Assembly (NCBI RefSeq): GCF_014873875.1 | Contig: NZ_JADBEM010000001.1 | Span: 1,054,001 to 1,118,000 of the forward strand | Length of the DNA: 64,000 nt | Origin: Actinopolymorpha pittospori | Lineage (GTDB): Bacteria; Actinomycetota; Actinomycetes; Propionibacteriales; Actinopolymorphaceae | Direction of reading: 5' to 3' | Part shown: piece after piece, positions 50,048 through 59,004 of the stretch | Layout of the letters: every line of letters starts with the position of its first letter | Numbering within the stretch: the first letter of the stretch is position 1 | Translations under genes and position numbers: made by a program | The notes under the pieces: generated by a model | The model's database searches: none | The model's input: only the letters and a program-made list of their open reading frames with translations | What the model was told of the DNA's origin: nothing

Positions 50048-51472
50048 TCAGGCGGGGATGCGCGGGCGGCGGGCCGGGGTGAAGCCGAGAGCGACCAGGG
50101 CGGTGAGGGCGATGCCGGCGGCCGCGACGAAGAAGGCGGCTCGCAGGCCGTCAGCGGTGGCGGCGCGCAACGCCGAACCTGTCATGCCATTGGTGGAGGC
50201 GCTCGCGATGGTGACCAGGATGGCCAGGCCGACGGCTCCGCCGATCTGCTGGGCGGTGGACGCCACTGCAGAGGCGACACCTTGTTGGTGCGCGGCGGTT
50301 CCGGCGGTGGCGGCGCCGAACATCAGCGTGTAGCCGGCGCCCTGGCCGATACCAAGGACCATCAGGCCTGGCAGCAGCGCCAGGTAGGAGCCGCCAGTGG
50401 ACAGGCTCAAGCCCACCACGAGCGTCCCGAGGCCACCGACCACCAACCCGGCGATCATGGCGGTGCGGGTGCCGCGGGCGGTCGCCAGGCGTCCGGCGAG
50501 TTGGGATCCGGCGACGATGGCGGCCATCGGCACCAGGAAGGCCAAGCCGGTGCGCAGCGCGTCGTAGCCGTGGACCAGCTGGAAGTAGCTGGTCAGGAAG
50601 TACAGCAGGGTGCCGAACGTCGCCATGTACAAAAAGGTGACCAGCGCGCCGGTGCCCAGGTCCCGGCGGCGCAGCAGCCGCAGCGGCAGCAGCGGGTCCG
50701 TGCCGCGGGACTCGATGACCGCGAACGCCGTCAGTAGCAGCACACCGGCCACCGCCGCACCCAGTACCGACAACGCAGTCCACCCGTACTCGGGTCCTTG
50801 AACGAGGGCGAACACCATGAGCGTCGTTCCGGCGGTTACGGTGAGCGCTCCTGCCAGGTCGAACCTGCGCCCACTCCTCTGCGCGCCACCGCGCGGGACC
50901 AGCGGCAGGGCCAGCAGGGCGGCGGCGCCGGCCAGCGGCACGTTGACGAAGAAGACAGCGGACCAGCCGAAGGCACCGGTCAGTACCCCACCCAACAGCG
51001 ACCCGAGGATCATGCCGCTGCCGCCGGCGGTGCCCCAAACCGCGAACGCCCGGTTCCGCGCACGGCCTTCGGCGAATCCCGTGGACACCAGCGTCAGCGT
51101 CGCGGGAAACAGCAACGCGCCGCCCAGCCCCTGCGCCGCGCGGGCCGCTACCAACGGCAGAGTCGCGGTGGCCAGCCCGCCGGCCAGCGACGACACCGCG
51201 TAGACCACCAGCCCCAACACGAACATCCGTCGTGGCCCGAGCAGGTCCACGGCTCGTCCGCCCGACAGCAGGAACCCGCCGAACGCGACCGCGTAGGCGC
51301 TCACCACCCACTGCAGCGTCTGCGCCGAGAAGCCAAGCGCCGAACCGATCTCCGGCAGAGCCACGTACACGATGTTGTAGTCGAGAGAAATGATCAACTG
51401 GGCGAACGCCAGCAACGTCAGCGCCGCGCCCGGGCGCCGAAACCGCCCCGCCTGGTTGCCGTTGCCGGTCAT
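50048..51472 (-). CDS. MFS drug exporter, DHA2 (14-TM) family
   Basis: A 474-residue transporter with about 14 membrane segments. It has the family motifs LDYNIVYVALPEIGSALG (motif D1), GGRAVDLLGPRRMFVLGLVV (motif A) and GTAGGSGMILGSLLGGVLTG (motif C of exporters). It is related to actinomycete antibiotic exporters. Its ATG overlaps the stop of the AhpD-like gene (ATGA), showing coupled translation. It is presumably induced through the divergent MocR regulator. Confidence 0.92.
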   Translation of the reverse strand: MTGNGNQAGRFRRPGAALTLLAFAQLIISLDYNIVYVALPEIGSALGFSAQTLQWVVSAYAVAFGGFLLSGGRAVDLLGPRRMFVLGLVVYAVSSLAGGLATATLPLVAARAAQGLGGALLFPATLTLVSTGFAEGRARNRAFAVWGTAGGSGMILGSLLGGVLTGAFGWSAVFFVNVPLAGAAALLALPLVPRGGAQRSGRRFDLAGALTVTAGTTLMVFALVQGPEYGWTALSVLGAAVAGVLLLTAFAVIESRGTDPLLPLRLLRRRDLGTGALVTFLYMATFGTLLYFLTSYFQLVHGYDALRTGLAFLVPMAAIVAGSQLAGRLATARGTRTAMIAGLVVGGLGTLVVGLSLSTGGSYLALLPGLMVLGIGQGAGYTLMFGAATAGTAAHQQGVASAVASTAQQIGGAVGLAILVTIASASTNGMTGSALRAATADGLRAAFFVAAAGIALTALVALGFTPARRPRIPA

Positions 51473-51954
51473 CGCCGCACCCCCGGGCCCTGCGGGACCG
51501 GCACCTTTCCGGTGCTCAGGGCGATGCGGTTCCAGGTGTTGATCGTGCAGATCAGAGCCAGCAGCCCGGCCAACTCGTGCTCGTCGAAGTACGCGGCAGT
51601 ACGGGCATACAAGTCGTCAGGGATACCGCCCTGGGCCACCAGGGTGACGGCTTCGGTCAGGTCGAGCGCCGCGCGCTCCTTGTCGGCGAAGAAGCCCGCC
51701 GCCTCCCTCCAGACAGCGATCATGTGGAGCCGTTCCTCGCTCTCACCGGCCTTGCGCGCGTCCGAGGTGTGCATGTGCAGGAAGTACGCGCAGCCGTTGA
51801 GTTGCGAGGCGCGAATCTTGACCAGTTCGGCGAGGGCCGGGTCAAGATCCTGGCACGCTGCGGCGTCCAAGGAGATCAGTGCCTTGAACGCCGTGGGGGC
51901 GGCCTTGGCGAAATCGAGTCGGGGGGTGCGAGGGACAGTGTTCTCGTGCGTCAT
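51469..51954 (-). CDS. AhpD-like protein lacking the second active-site cysteine
   Basis: A 161-residue carboxymuconolactone-decarboxylase-fold protein: LVKIRASQLNGCAYFLHMHT, MIAVWREAAGFFADKERAAL, YFDEHELAGLLALICTINTW. In the usual CxxC motif (CALC in the 45150 paralogue) only the first Cys is kept: CAYF. It is the first gene of the operon, divergent from the MocR gene by 37 bp. ATG 51954 is chosen; the longer frame upstream runs into the MocR gene. A normal thiol-disulfide peroxidase cycle is unlikely with one Cys. Confidence 0.85.
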   Translation of the reverse strand: MTHENTVPRTPRLDFAKAAPTAFKALISLDAAACQDLDPALAELVKIRASQLNGCAYFLHMHTSDARKAGESEERLHMIAVWREAAGFFADKERAALDLTEAVTLVAQGGIPDDLYARTAAYFDEHELAGLLALICTINTWNRIALSTGKVPVPQGPGVRR

Positions 51955-51991
51955 GATCACCACGCTAAGGCGATGAAAGACCTGAGATAGG

Positions 51992-53446
51992 GTGCATTTC
52001 CTGCCAGATTCATGGGTCAATCTGGCGGAGCGGCTCGGCAGTGACCTGCATCTGGAACTGGCAGGTCCCGGCAGCCGCCGCTCCGTCCTCATCCGCGCGC
52101 TGCGCAACGCCGTCCGGGACGGAAGGCTGGCCCCGGGCACCCGGCTGCCGCCGTACCGTTCCCTCGCCGCCGACCTCGGCCTCGCCCGCAACACCGTCGC
52201 CGACGCCTACGCCGAACTCGTCGCCGAGGGATGGCTGCTCTCCCGGCAAGGCTCGGGCACTCGGGTGGCACCCCGCGCCGAACCCGTCCAGCTCCCACGC
52301 GTACCGAAGAAGACCCCCGCACGCCCGGCCATGCCAGCGCACAACCTCAGGCAGGGCCAGCCAGATGTCGCCTCTTTCCCCCGCTCGGCCTGGCTGGCCG
52401 CCGCCCGCCGCGCGCTCAACGCCGCACCCAACGAGGCCTTCGGACCGGGTGATCCGCAAGGACGCCCTGAACTACGCCGGGCACTGGCCGATTACCTCGC
52501 ACGTGCCCGCGGCGTCCGTACCACGCCGGACCGGATCGTTGTGTGCTCCGGCTTCGCCCATGCGCTGCGGCTACTCTTCGGCGGCCGAGTCCTGCGCGGC
52601 CCGCTGGCCGTGGAGTCCTACGGGCTCCCCTTCCACCGTTCGGTCCTGGAGGCCGCCTCCGTCCGTACGGTCCCGATCACGCTCGACGAGCACGGTGCTC
52701 GTACCAGCGAACTGGGGACCCTCAAAGGAGTACGGGCGGCACTGCTCACGCCGGCACACCAATTCCCAACCGGAGGACCCCTTCACCCCGAGAGGCGCGT
52801 CATCGCGGTGGACTGGGCCCGAACCTGCGGCGGCCTGATCCTGGAGGACGACTACGACGGCGAATTCCGCTACGACCGTGAACCGGTCGGCGCGGTCCAG
52901 GGACTCGACCCCGAGCGAGTCGTCTACATCGGCTCCATCAGCAAGAGCCTGTCGCCCGCGTTGCGGCTCGGCTGGATGGTCCTGCCCGAGCGCCTCCTCA
53001 CCCCTGCCCTGACCGCCAAGGGCGAGCGGGAAGCCTGGGCAAGCGTGACGGATCAGCTCACCCTCGCCGACTTCATCGACTCGGGCAACTACGACCGCCA
53101 CATTCGCCGGATGCGCCAGCGTTACCGCTCACGCCGTGACCGCCTCCTCGCCACCCTCGCCGCCCAAGCCCCGCACATCGCCCCCACCGGCATCGCCGCA
53201 GGACTGCACGCGGTGCTGCACCTGCCACCGGGAACCGAACGCTCCGCCGTCAAGGCCGCCGCCTGGCAGTCGATCGCCCTGGACGGGCTCGCCGACTTCC
53301 GCCACCCGGCCGCCACCATGCCCGGCCACGACGGCCTCGTCGTCGGCTACGCCACGCCGCCAGACCACGGCTACGGACCTGCGCTGGAAGCGCTGTGCCG
53401 AATCCTCCCTCAGGCCCCGGTCGGAGCTGGCCTGCCTTCCGTATAA
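51992..53446 (+). CDS. MocR/PdxR-family regulator (GntR HTH plus aminotransferase domain)
   Basis: A 484-residue protein. The N-terminal GntR winged helix is at about 25-95 (SVLIRALRNAVRDGRLAPGT, RLPPYRSLAADLGLARNTVA, AELVAEGWLLSRQGSGTRV). A fold-type-I aminotransferase domain follows (LRQGQPDVASFPRSAW, EDDYDGEFRYDREP) with the PLP lysine in YIGSISKSLSPALRLGWM. MocR proteins sense PLP or an amine and often autoregulate and control a divergent gene. With 37 bp to the AhpD-like/MFS/oxidoreductase operon, that operon is the likely target. GTG 51992 is the first possible start and lacks a clear ribosome site. Confidence 0.9.
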   Translation: MHFLPDSWVNLAERLGSDLHLELAGPGSRRSVLIRALRNAVRDGRLAPGTRLPPYRSLAADLGLARNTVADAYAELVAEGWLLSRQGSGTRVAPRAEPVQLPRVPKKTPARPAMPAHNLRQGQPDVASFPRSAWLAAARRALNAAPNEAFGPGDPQGRPELRRALADYLARARGVRTTPDRIVVCSGFAHALRLLFGGRVLRGPLAVESYGLPFHRSVLEAASVRTVPITLDEHGARTSELGTLKGVRAALLTPAHQFPTGGPLHPERRVIAVDWARTCGGLILEDDYDGEFRYDREPVGAVQGLDPERVVYIGSISKSLSPALRLGWMVLPERLLTPALTAKGEREAWASVTDQLTLADFIDSGNYDRHIRRMRQRYRSRRDRLLATLAAQAPHIAPTGIAAGLHAVLHLPPGTERSAVKAAAWQSIALDGLADFRHPAATMPGHDGLVVGYATPPDHGYGPALEALCRILPQAPVGAGLPSV

Positions 53447-53795
53447 GGCAGAACTGCCGCGAGGCGCCGGCTCGGTCGAAGGTTCTTCCGTCCGCACGCC
53501 GCTGCAACAGCGCACTCGTCGTAGACGCGCACACAGGGCCCCTACGGGAAAGGGCCGCACATGCGGCGGAGGGTGCCACCTGACGATGACCTGGAACTCC
53601 TCGGGAGCCTCGAGCTTGTCGATGCGGGCTGCGGATGAGGGGTGCGCTGAGGCAGTGACCAGTGCCAAGGGTCGCGTACGGTGGTGTCGGAGATGTCGGC
53701 GACGGCTGAACCGGATCCACGTCCCGGCCGTGAAGATGCATGGGCGCCGTACCCTGGCTCCCGAGTCCGTAGCCGCGGTGGTGAGGAGGCAACCC
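53447..53795. other. Stretch without a recognised gene
   Basis: About 350 bp between MocR and a small membrane protein. All reading frames here look like antisense or composition artefacts; no repeat, RNA or terminator stood out. Confidence 0.4.
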
Positions 53796-54002
53796 GTGAA
53801 GGGTTGGGTTTCGGTGGTCCTCGGTGTGCTGCTCCTGCTGGCCGGCCTGGTCTGGTCGTTGCAAGGCTTGGGCGTGATGGGCGGCAGCGCGATGAGCGGC
53901 AAGACGATGTGGGCGGTGATCGGGCCGATCGTGGCGGTGGTCGGCCTGGTGCTGCTGGTGCTCGGCGGCCGGTGGCTGCGCCGCGCCGGCGCGCGCGCCT
54001 GA
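53796..54002 (+). CDS. Small two-segment membrane protein
   Basis: A 68-residue protein from GTG 53796 with GAGGAGG eight bases upstream. Two hydrophobic helices (VVLGVLLLLAGLVWSLQGLG and WAVIGPIVAVVGLVLLVLGG) are separated by a short loop with MSGKTM, and the C-terminus is basic (RWLRRAGARA). Small proteins of this layout are common in actinobacteria; function unknown. Confidence 0.75.
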   Translation: MKGWVSVVLGVLLLLAGLVWSLQGLGVMGGSAMSGKTMWAVIGPIVAVVGLVLLVLGGRWLRRAGARA

Positions 54003-54202
54003 CCAGGCCCGGTGTCGTGACGGCCTGGATCGCCGCGACGAACCCCACTGCACCCACCGCGCCGTGCCCGCCGGCTCCTGTCGGTACAGGTGGGTGTGCA
54101 GTCGCAGACGCCATGTAGGGCGTTGGCGTGGAGCTGTCCTGTTTCACCGCGAGAGCCTAGGCTCGTGATCACCACTTGTCACGAGCTCCACTCGGATCGG
54201 GG

Positions 54203-55132
54203 TTAGATGGTGAGCGCGGCGGTGCGCAATGCCTCGGCGACCCTGATGACTGGCTCCGACGGATCGCCCGGAAGTCTGGCGAGGAGGATGCGCCGCTGTT
54301 CGCTCTGGCCGCCGCGTACGGGCAGGACACGCACTCCAGGTGGTACGGCGTCTTGGAGCACTGCAGGGATGGTTGTGAGGCCGAAGCCGGCGGCGACGAG
54401 GTGGAGCTTCGCCAGCCAGTCCCGGGCGGCGTGCGTGATCTCGGGTCGTTCGTCGAGACCGGGCCATACACCCAGCTGTGGACCTTCGGCCGGACCACCT
54501 CGAACGATCCCGCCGCGGCCGGAGATCCAGGGTTGTCCGTGCAGGTCGGTGACGTCGACATAGTCGCCGCGTGCGAGGGGGTGGGTGGCGGGAACAGCGA
54601 TGCGGCAGCTGTGTTCGGTGAGGGTCTGCGTCGCCAGCGCCGGGGTCTCGGTGTCGAGCGGGTGATACGGCGGCATGGAGACCAGCAGTACGAGGTCCAA
54701 CTTGAAGGTGCGTAGCGCGCGGACGAGCCTCGGTGTGCTCTCCTCGCAGCTGATGACGGTGATCGCGGGGTGCTTGTCACGGAGGGCGGAGAGTGCCCGT
54801 GGGACAAGAAGTACACCGGCACTGGGGAACCAACCCAGCCGGACCGTACCTGCCTCGTCCGGGATGCCCGCGACTTCCCGTGCGGCCGCGTCCATCTGGT
54901 CGACCGTGGCCGCCGCATGATGCAGCACGATCTGCCCAGCTTGTGTCGTGCTTACTCCGTTGTGGTGGCGCTCCAGCAAGGGAGTGCCGGCGGCGCGTTC
55001 GAGTGAGGCGATCTGGCGTGACACCCCGGACTCGGTATAGCCGAGCGCAGCAGCTGCGGCGGTGAGCGTGCCGCGCTCCGCCACTTCGCGGAAGACGCGA
55101 AGGGAAACGAGGGAGGCGTCACCGAGCGCCAT
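54203..55132 (-). CDS. LysR-family regulator
   Basis: A 309-residue LysR-type protein. The N-terminal winged helix (SLVSLRVFREVAERGTLTAA, AAALGYTESGVSRQIASLER, LLERHHNGVSTTQAGQIVLH) is followed by a substrate-binding domain of two lobes (GTVRLGWFPSAGVLLVPRAL, DLVLLVSMPPYHPLDTETPA, WLAKLHLVAAGFGLTTIPAV). The ATG start is supported by homologues' length, although no strong ribosome site is visible. No obvious target gene is divergent; the adjacent GAF-ANTAR gene lies 167 bp upstream in the opposite direction. Confidence 0.9.
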   Translation of the reverse strand: MALGDASLVSLRVFREVAERGTLTAAAAALGYTESGVSRQIASLERAAGTPLLERHHNGVSTTQAGQIVLHHAAATVDQMDAAAREVAGIPDEAGTVRLGWFPSAGVLLVPRALSALRDKHPAITVISCEESTPRLVRALRTFKLDLVLLVSMPPYHPLDTETPALATQTLTEHSCRIAVPATHPLARGDYVDVTDLHGQPWISGRGGIVRGGPAEGPQLGVWPGLDERPEITHAARDWLAKLHLVAAGFGLTTIPAVLQDAVPPGVRVLPVRGGQSEQRRILLARLPGDPSEPVIRVAEALRTAALTI

Positions 55133-55298
55133 GACTACTACGCATACCCGGTCTGACGAACTCTTGCTGGCCAGCAGTGCCGGGCCTTCCTAGTCTGAGG
55201 ACGAGGCCGCGCTTCCGGTAGGTCAAGGTCGCCTCGGCCGCCCGCGAAGCCCCGGGCGCGCGTTCTCATACCGATACGTTACGTCGGCGCGGGCGAGT

Positions 55299-56168
55299 GT
55301 GTCCCCAAGTGCATTGCCGCCGGCACCGGCGCAAACGTACACGCCTGCGGCCTCTCCCGTCTCGGGCTATTCGGTCCGACAAGTTTCGGCAGCTCTCAAA
55401 TGTCTATCTATGCGATGGGATGAAATGCCCGACGATATAAGCAATGAGCTCTTTGCGTCGCTTCAGTGCCTCGTCATCGCACTGCCATCTCTGCGGCCGT
55501 ATCTCGACCGACTGGCATGGGCCGCAGGTACCATCGTAGACCCTCCCGCTTGGTGCGGCATCACATCGACGCACGGCGGGTGGCCCGTGACCCTCAGCGT
55601 CAGCGACGACCGCGCAAGGCTCGCCGACCAAGAGCAGTACAACCTGGGCCAAGGTCCGTGTCTGGATGCTATGCGGGACGGCAAGGTTGTAGAGGTGGTG
55701 GACCAAGAAATGGATGGAAGGTGGACGCAGTTCCACGGCACGGCATTGGGCCTCGGCATCCGGTCAATGCTGAGCCTTCCGATAAGTGGCGTGTCTCGGC
55801 GCCCCTTGATAACGCTCAACTTGTACAGCGAGAGGCCGCGGGCTTTCACGGGAGTGGAGCGGCAGCAGGCCGAGTCCTACGCCAACTTTGCGTCCAGGAC
55901 GCTGGTCAAGTGGGTTCGCGACTGCACCCAGGATCGCCTGGCTCGGGAGGTCGAGCAAGCCATCAGGACGCGGACGCTTGTCGAGGAATCGCTCGGGATT
56001 CTGATGGTCCAGCACCAATGGGACGCACCCATGGCTTTTCGTCGGCTGCGCACCCGTGCCGGAAATGACGCGAGGTACCTGGGCGTCACAGCATCTGAGG
56101 TCATCGCGGAAGCCACCGGGCGCCAGCCCATCGAGCCATACCCGTTCGGACTGTGCCCAAGGCAATAG
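55299..56168 (+). CDS. GAF-ANTAR regulator, intact paralogue of 35466-36325
   Basis: Up to 289 residues. The GAF sensor domain is at about 55-200 (LRPYLDRLAWAAGTIVDPPA, STHGGWPVTLSVSDDRARLA, EQYNLGQGPCLDAMRDGKVV, LITLNLYSERPRAFTG). The ANTAR RNA-binding helix bundle is at about 220-270 (RTRTLVEESLGILMVQHQWD, APMAFRRLRTRAGNDARYLG, VTASEVIAEATG). ANTAR proteins bind paired stem-loops and prevent transcription termination. The start is unsure: GTG 55299 gives a long variable leader; ATG 55425 (after GATGGGATGAA) would begin just before the conserved part. GC content is lower than the neighbours. Confidence 0.88.
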   Translation: MSPSALPPAPAQTYTPAASPVSGYSVRQVSAALKCLSMRWDEMPDDISNELFASLQCLVIALPSLRPYLDRLAWAAGTIVDPPAWCGITSTHGGWPVTLSVSDDRARLADQEQYNLGQGPCLDAMRDGKVVEVVDQEMDGRWTQFHGTALGLGIRSMLSLPISGVSRRPLITLNLYSERPRAFTGVERQQAESYANFASRTLVKWVRDCTQDRLAREVEQAIRTRTLVEESLGILMVQHQWDAPMAFRRLRTRAGNDARYLGVTASEVIAEATGRQPIEPYPFGLCPRQ

Positions 56169-56334
56169 GAACTGGTGTCTCCCTCCCCGTCGGCGGGCGT
56201 TGCTCACGCGTCCCGCCTCATTCCCGGAGCCAAGGCCCGACGACGGCGGTCGGATGAGGCCAATGGTCAAGGAGATCAACCGGTACCCCCGGCAACCCCT
56301 TCGGTCGGCGCGTCGAGACCGTACCCACAAGTAA

Positions 56335-56370
56335 ACGGCCACCGGTCCCTTTAGAGGGGATGGTGGCCGT
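56335..56370. terminator. Hairpin between GAF-ANTAR and a small membrane protein
   Basis: Stem ACGGCCACC / GGTGGCCGT (9 bp, perfect) with an inner TCCCT/AGGGGA pairing. It lies 167 bp after the GAF-ANTAR stop and 75 bp after the stop of the minus-strand small gene, so it can serve both. Confidence 0.65.
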
Positions 56371-56444
56371 TCGCTGAGCTAGAACTAAGCCGCGGGGCTG
56401 ATCGGTATGTAGAGCCCGCACTCACGTAACAAAGAGCCGCGCCC

Positions 56445-56561
56445 TCAGGTGCGTCGCCCGGATCGCATGAGTGCCCTCACGATGAGCCACGCTCCTACCC
56501 CAACGACAGCAACGACGACCACGCCGATGATGAGCAGTTCGATCGGGCCAAGGCTGAACAT
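56445..56561 (-). CDS. 38-residue single-span membrane peptide
   Basis: ATG 56561 has a perfect AAGGAG seven bases upstream. The peptide begins MFSLGPIELLI, has one continuous hydrophobic helix (IIGVVVVAVVGVGAWLIV), and ends with a basic tail (MRSGRRT). It is too short for homology judgement, but the ribosome site and clean topology argue for a real small protein. Function unknown; such peptides may be membrane regulators or hydrophobic toxins. Confidence 0.6.
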   Translation of the reverse strand: MFSLGPIELLIIGVVVVAVVGVGAWLIVRALMRSGRRT

Positions 56562-56587
56562 AGGCGCACTCCTTCTGAGTTTGTGAA

Positions 56588-56800
56588 TCACGTGAGAGAC
56601 AGACGCCCAGCCGTCCACCCTGGCGGGCGACCTTCAGGCATCACGTCGATGTGCGGGCTCGTGATCCGGAGCAGGTCGGGCTGGCAGTCGAGCGCGTCAC
56701 ACACCGCGGTGAGGGTCAAGAACCGGATCCCTCGGGCCCGGCTGTTCTTCAGCACCGAGACGGGTTGACCACGATGACGCCGACCCGCTCAGCGAGCCCG
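56588..56800 (-). pseudogene. XRE-type helix-turn-helix fragment
   Basis: Minus-strand frames give GLAERVGVIVVN and, after a one-base shift, SVLKNSRARGIRFLTLTAVC, DALDCQPDLLRIT and a short tail to TGA. This is the YozG-like small Cro/CI helix-turn-helix (normally about 70 residues) with the N-terminus missing and a frameshift in the recognition-helix region. Confidence 0.65.
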
Positions 56801-56850
56801 GTACGGCGGTCCGTTCGTCCCGTCCGCTCGGTCGGTTTTTGCACGAGCCG

Positions 56851-57300
56851 TCAATATTGGTAGGCCCAGCTGGATACCAGGCAGTAGTCGGGCAGGTCGT
56901 CTCCCCTGCGGCAACCCTCAACGCGAATGGCCTGCACGCCCGCATCGTCATGGACGTAGGTGGAGAAACGGTTCACCGCGCCATTGCCGATGGCTTTGTG
57001 CCAGGGGAACCAGTGCAGCCGGCCGTCGGCTGTGAGCTCCTGCACCCGCGCCTCGGCGTGGTCTCCGTCGGCGGCCGTGTCCTTGACGTAGAAGTCGAAG
57101 TCGACCCGGTAGATGTTCCAGCGCATGTGCTCGGCGACGGACAGCATGCCGGGCCCGTCCACCTCGGTACCCCTGTCGGAGCTGGTTTTCGACGTCGGCG
57201 TGGTGGATGTGTCCGCAGCAGATGCGATCCCGGGTGAGGCAACGATGGTCATAGCGGCCGCGCAGAGTGCGACCAGCGTCGCACCTACCTTCTTGGGCAT
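56851..57300 (-). CDS. Small secreted protein of unknown function
   Basis: A 149-residue precursor with a signal peptide (MPKKVGATLVALCAAAMTIV, cleavage near GIASAA). The mature part is Asp-rich: MLSVAEHMRWNIYRVDFDFY, VQELTADGRLHWFPWHKAIG, NRFSTYVHDDAGVQAIRVEG, CRRGDDLPDYCLVSSW. The two Cys residues probably form a disulfide. ATG 57300 follows GGAAGGTGAACC; the longer reading from 57387 is not needed. The fold looks like a beta-sandwich but no family is recognised. Confidence 0.75.
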   Translation of the reverse strand: MPKKVGATLVALCAAAMTIVASPGIASAADTSTTPTSKTSSDRGTEVDGPGMLSVAEHMRWNIYRVDFDFYVKDTAADGDHAEARVQELTADGRLHWFPWHKAIGNGAVNRFSTYVHDDAGVQAIRVEGCRRGDDLPDYCLVSSWAYQY

Positions 57301-57472
57301 GGTCGGTTCACCTTCCAGTGAGTTCGCGAAGTGGTCGTTGCCATGCTGGTGAACACCGACGCCGAAGTCCTTGTCCAGGACACGCACAACCTTGACCGTC
57401 AGTGACCTTCCACGGCGGGAGGAACGGCGTTACGTCGACCGTCGGGCAAGCTAACTTTCCGAACATGCAATA

Positions 57473-57487
57473 TTGCGCATCGCGCAA
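57473..57487. promoter_or_regulatory. Palindromic element upstream of the AraC gene
   Basis: TTGCGC-ATC-GCGCAA lies in an AT-richer patch 89 bp before the AraC start and 170 bp before the secreted-protein start. It is a candidate regulator site in the divergent region. Confidence 0.4.
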
Positions 57488-57575
57488 AATCTCGTATGCT
57501 TGCTCCATGGCTGCGTTCCGGGCTGATGCGGAGCGCGCCGGCATCCTCTGAGCCGAGCGGCGAGGTGATCACACG

Positions 57576-58694
57576 GTGGGCCGTACCAGACTCCCGGACG
57601 ACAGCCCCAACGTCTTCGTAAGATCTCCCACACTGGAATCCGGGACGTACAGCACCGCGTTCAGTACGGACGATTTTCCCCGCGCGGAGCGGCTTGCGCG
57701 TTTCGACGAACTGCAGACGACCAGCGACCACCCGATGCGCGCGTTCGGCTGCCCCGACGACACCGGCGACTTCGACGCATCGGTCGAGTCACTGGATCTC
57801 GCCACCGCGAACGTTGTGCGCCTCACGTCCTCGCGTGTCGACATCGTCCGCACCCCTCGGCAGGTGCGGGAGTTCGATCCCGAGTTCTACTCGATCGTGC
57901 TACCCGTGTCCGGACGGGTCCTGCTGGAGCAGGGAGGCCGGCAGGCGCTGCTCGAGGAGGGCCTCCTGGCGCTGTACACGAGCTCACAGCCATTCCGAGT
58001 ACACGTTGACGTCCCGGAAGGTGCGACGTCCAGGGCATCCGAGGCATCCACGGCATCCCTGCTGCGCGTGCAGGTGCCTCGCGCGCTGCTTCCATTACCG
58101 GCCGCCCGGCTGGACGAGATGGTCGCAGCTCCCTTGCCGGGTAACACTGGGGTCGGTGCGCTGTTGACCGGCTTCCTAGACCGACTCTCCGCTGACGCCT
58201 GCGAATACACCCCCGCCGACCTGTCCCGGCTCGGCAACGTGCTGGTCGACCTGCTGAACGCGACCTTGGCGCACAGGCTCGACGCGGACGGTCCGCGAGA
58301 CGTCGCCCAGTCGTCCCTGCCGCTTCGCATCACCGCGTTCGTCGACCAGACCCTCGAGGAACCCGGCCTGTCGCCGGCCTCGATCGCCGCGGCTCACCAC
58401 ATCTCCGTCAGCTATCTACACCGGCTCTTCCACGCGCACCACACCACGACCGTAGGCGCGTACATCCGCGACCAACGCCTTGAGCGTGCGCGCCGGGACC
58501 TGACCGATCCGCAGCTACGCGGCCTACCGATCCATCGCATCGCGGCACGGTGGGGCTTCGCAGACCACGCGACCTTCACCCGTGCGTTCCGGGCCCGCTT
58601 CGGAAGCCCACCGAGCGAGTACAGGACCGCCGCTGATCCGGTCGCGGCCGACCGTGCGGGTCGGGTCCTGGAAGCGGTCAGTCGGCGCGGGTGA
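57576..58694 (+). CDS. AraC-family regulator
   Basis: A 372-residue protein. The N-terminal AraC_binding_2-type domain at about 35-190 reads VVRLTSSRVDIVRTPRQVRE, FYSIVLPVSGRVLLEQGGRQ, LEEGLLALYTSSQPFRVHVD. The C-terminal double HTH at about 265-360 reads LSPASIAAAHHISVSYLHRL, FHAHHTTTVGAYIRDQRLER, HRIAARWGFADHATFTRAFR. GTG 57576 follows GAGGTG at about 8 bases. It is divergent from the small secreted protein gene with a palindrome between. The effector is unknown. Confidence 0.88.
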   Translation: MGRTRLPDDSPNVFVRSPTLESGTYSTAFSTDDFPRAERLARFDELQTTSDHPMRAFGCPDDTGDFDASVESLDLATANVVRLTSSRVDIVRTPRQVREFDPEFYSIVLPVSGRVLLEQGGRQALLEEGLLALYTSSQPFRVHVDVPEGATSRASEASTASLLRVQVPRALLPLPAARLDEMVAAPLPGNTGVGALLTGFLDRLSADACEYTPADLSRLGNVLVDLLNATLAHRLDADGPRDVAQSSLPLRITAFVDQTLEEPGLSPASIAAAHHISVSYLHRLFHAHHTTTVGAYIRDQRLERARRDLTDPQLRGLPIHRIAARWGFADHATFTRAFRARFGSPPSEYRTAADPVAADRAGRVLEAVSRRG

Positions 58695-59004
58695 ACGTCC
58701 CGGCCGCTCCGGCCGGCAGGCGGTATCGGTAGGTCGTGTCCGCCCACCGACGGCGAACCCAGTAGCGCGCCGTCCTCGATCGGCGCCACACGACGGCCAG
58801 GTCTCCGCGCCGAGGCCGCTGTCATGATCGACACTAGCGAGACGTCGTCAAAGCCGGCCTGCAGCGCGCACGGGCAACATTCGATGCATACCGCCTTTGC
58901 CACCCGAGCCAACGGCCAACGCCACAGGCCAGCATCGCGCCGAGTCTGACGATGCCTGCTACCGATTGGGTAAGCAGGCATTGCACTCCTCGTCGCTCGG
59001 CGGG
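58695..59004. other. Stretch between convergent genes
   Basis: About 310 bp between AraC (+) and the alpha/beta hydrolase (-). No credible coding frame; no perfect long hairpin was seen. Confidence 0.4.
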
